Assembly (NCBI GenBank): GCA_029964075.1
Contig: CM057150.1
Coordinates: 3,139,717 to 3,203,716, forward strand
Reading direction: 5' to 3'
Source of the DNA: Patiria pectinifera
Taxonomy: Eukaryota; Echinodermata; Asteroidea; Valvatida; Asterinidae
Length of the DNA stretch: 64,000 bases
Below are positions 55,101-58,100 of this stretch, one piece after another; position 1 is the stretch's first letter; every line of letters starts with the position of its first letter. The notes under the pieces are model-generated. The model did not search any database, had not been told where the DNA came from, and was given only the letters and a program-made list of their open reading frames with translations. The position numbers and the translations under genes were made by a program.

Positions 55101-58100
55101 TCTGCTTTTGACAGAAAAAGTTCCAAATCGCTTGTGTGTCATGCTGCATTTTTGTTTTACTATTTAGTTTAGATTATGAGTTGAGGTTATGAGTTCTCAA
55201 AAGAGTTAAAGGTCGACCACCTTAAGTCAAAATTTTAATTCACTACCACAGAAACTACTGAGGGAGCACCAGGAGAACATGAAGCGGTTTGAGGACTCGC
55301 AACGCCTGGAGCAGGAGCGGAACCAGGAGAAGACTCGGGCCCGGCTGGAGGCCCGACGACGAAAGAAGAAAGAACAGGAGATGGAGAGGATCAAGGGGGA
55401 GGTGAATGGACAGGCCCAGGTGGACGACAGGCGAACCCAGGACCACCTGAATAACATCCAAAGGCAGGGTAGGTTTTTAGGGGTGTGAACCCTCCCTCCC
55501 GCACGCGCCCTCCCAAAAAACAGAGAGTATATAAGATAAAGGGAAGATAAAGGAATAAGAAAGATGATAAAGTACCCTATCCACTTTTTTAAATAAATGT
55601 GTTTTAAGTTAAAGTTAACGGCTTGAAATACTTTCAAGAACAATCAAGATACAGAATCTGTGGGTGACGTGTTATAAAGTGCAATACAAAAGTGGTCATT
55701 GGTTAATCACTTTGTTCTTTTTCGTTCTCTTCACAGGTGCGTCGGACCTGAACGAAACCATCAATTCTACCACTGCGCCGGATGCCCCCAGCGACTGGGC
55801 CCAGCGTGAGCAGGAAGCCCTGGACCGTTCCAAGCTGCCTTCCGGCATGGATGAGTCAGTCTTTGATGCCTTGCTGAAGTCCCCGCTCTACAAGGACCTG
55901 CAAGAGATCGAGGAGATTGTCAAGAGCACTGACGCCCTCAAGAGACCTGGGGTCAAAGGTCAGAGCAAAGAAAAAAACACCATGCATGCAAGAACAGTAG
56001 ATGTTGCTCTGTGGCCACTCACAACTTTACACATATGTGGCAATTTTAGGTACCAGGAACACGAATAGTGACAAAGGGATCCTACAAGTTGGTCATCAGA
56101 AATCCACGTGCTCCGTTAGGAAAATGCTATGTTTCAATAGAAACAAAGAGAACAAAAGTACAAATTAAGATCTAAAATACTGGTACTTCACATCTACTCA
56201 TGTATTTTTAGAAATACCGGAAGGTCTCAAACTCTTTAATTTTTGTTTCAAAATCCAGGTGCCGTTTCAGACGCCTTCATCGACATCAAAGATGCGCAGT
56301 GGCTCCTCTCCAACGACATCGCTCCGCTGGACATCAACAGCATCACCCCAAGCCAGTTTGTGGTCTACCGCTTCGGAGTCTTCATCGTCCGCCTCCTGCA
56401 GAAGACCAACCACACCCCTAACGTCACCCTCCTGCTGGCTTCCAACCTGCCGCAGAACGACTACAGCCGTAACATGTACCGGCGCTCCTTCTTCTACCAG
56501 CACGCCTCAAACATTCTCTTCGTTCGGCGGGAGAGGCTGGAGTCGGTCGGAGAGTTCGTCATGCTGATCATGCACTGCTTGGCGCACATCAAGATCGGTG
56601 ATCTCAAGGACGACACCAACCCGCTGTTCCTGAGGGAGTTCTACAAGGTACAATCAGACAAGTTTTCCTGGTCCCAGAGGGCCAGTAGAGTGTCCCTTCA
56701 TTGACTGACTGACTGCCACTTGTGACCTGGGCAGTGCTGTTATATAAGATAACCCCGTAATGCCAATGAATGAGCTAATATGTGGCCCATTGTGCAGACC
56801 AGATGCTTGAAAAGCCTCCCAGTGAATAAACATTCCGAACCAATAGAATAGAATTAAATGAGTTCTGTAACCAGCTTTACTGGGCTTGATTAGTCTTGTT
56901 TTTGGTTTTAAGGAGCTAATTTTTGTTTACCTTAAAACATTACACTGTGAGAAGAAAGTAACTTCTGGCATTTATTTCCACATAGTAAATACAGTCTGCT
57001 TTGGCCACATGTCCACCCTGATCATTGTAGTAGTCAAGTCCATCACAAGTTCAGCCACAAACAAATCAAAAGTCAATTTACAATACGTCACAAGGAACAG
57101 GGGATCGACAGTGATAAAGGAAGCCTTAATCGCAGTTCATTTGAACAGCAATTGTGACTTGACTTGGGACTTAAAGTATGCAATTGCCTGTGAGAACTTG
57201 TGGGGACTTCTTAAGGACTTTTGAGGACTTGTTAGGGACTTGTGGTTACTTGTGGGGTCTTAAGAGGACTTGTGGGGACTTTTGATGGACTTTTGAGGAC
57301 TTGTGATGACTTATGGGGACTTGTGAGGACTTGTGAGGACTTGTGAGGACTTGTTGTGACTTGTGATGTACTTGTGAGGACTTATAGGGAATTACAATGT
57401 ATAAGAACATATGATAGGCTTGTGGGGACTTATGAGGAATTGAAATGGACTCGACCATGATTCTAGTCCTTCACTCTACACATTGACAATAAGCCTCTGT
57501 ACTGATGACGTCACACTTTGTTTACGTGTGTGCTTTCCTATGGTGCTCAGTGGACCGTGGACCCCCACTGGCTCCATAGGAAAGTGCACATGTAAACAAA
57601 GTGTGACGTCATTAGTACAGAGGCTTATTGGGTAAACTTAACCCTTGGCACTCCTTGGAAAATAATTAATACATTTAACCCTGTTTTGTGTTGATTGTTC
57701 AGGCCATGAAGGTCATTTGTCAGGACATGTTCTTCGCCCGCTCGCGCACCACCCATTTGACGGGGGCACTCATCGGCGGGGCGCCCTCTAGTGGTAAGAC
57801 TGCCCTGGAGCACGCATTCAAGTACAGCAAGACAGACAGCGACAAGACCAGCGTGGTTGGGGAGTTGGTCAATGTGAAGGTCAAAGGGCCAGTTCAGCAA
57901 GACTTCAATGAAGAGGTATGGCAACAAAAAAAGACATACTGGGAGAATTTTTAAACACCTATAGTAATCTTCCAGGTTTTTTTTTTTTCTTCGTCTTTCT
58001 CTTTTTTTGCCTCGATGTTTCGCCATCGTGTGGAACTCTTTTGGGGAAATGATTATATTTTGTTTTCTGCGAAAATGAAAGGATGGTGGAATTTTCTTTC

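Noticed and set aside
56703-57630. CRISPR-like array of short repeats
   Set aside because: The units are degenerate, tandem, without spacers, and in an animal intron.
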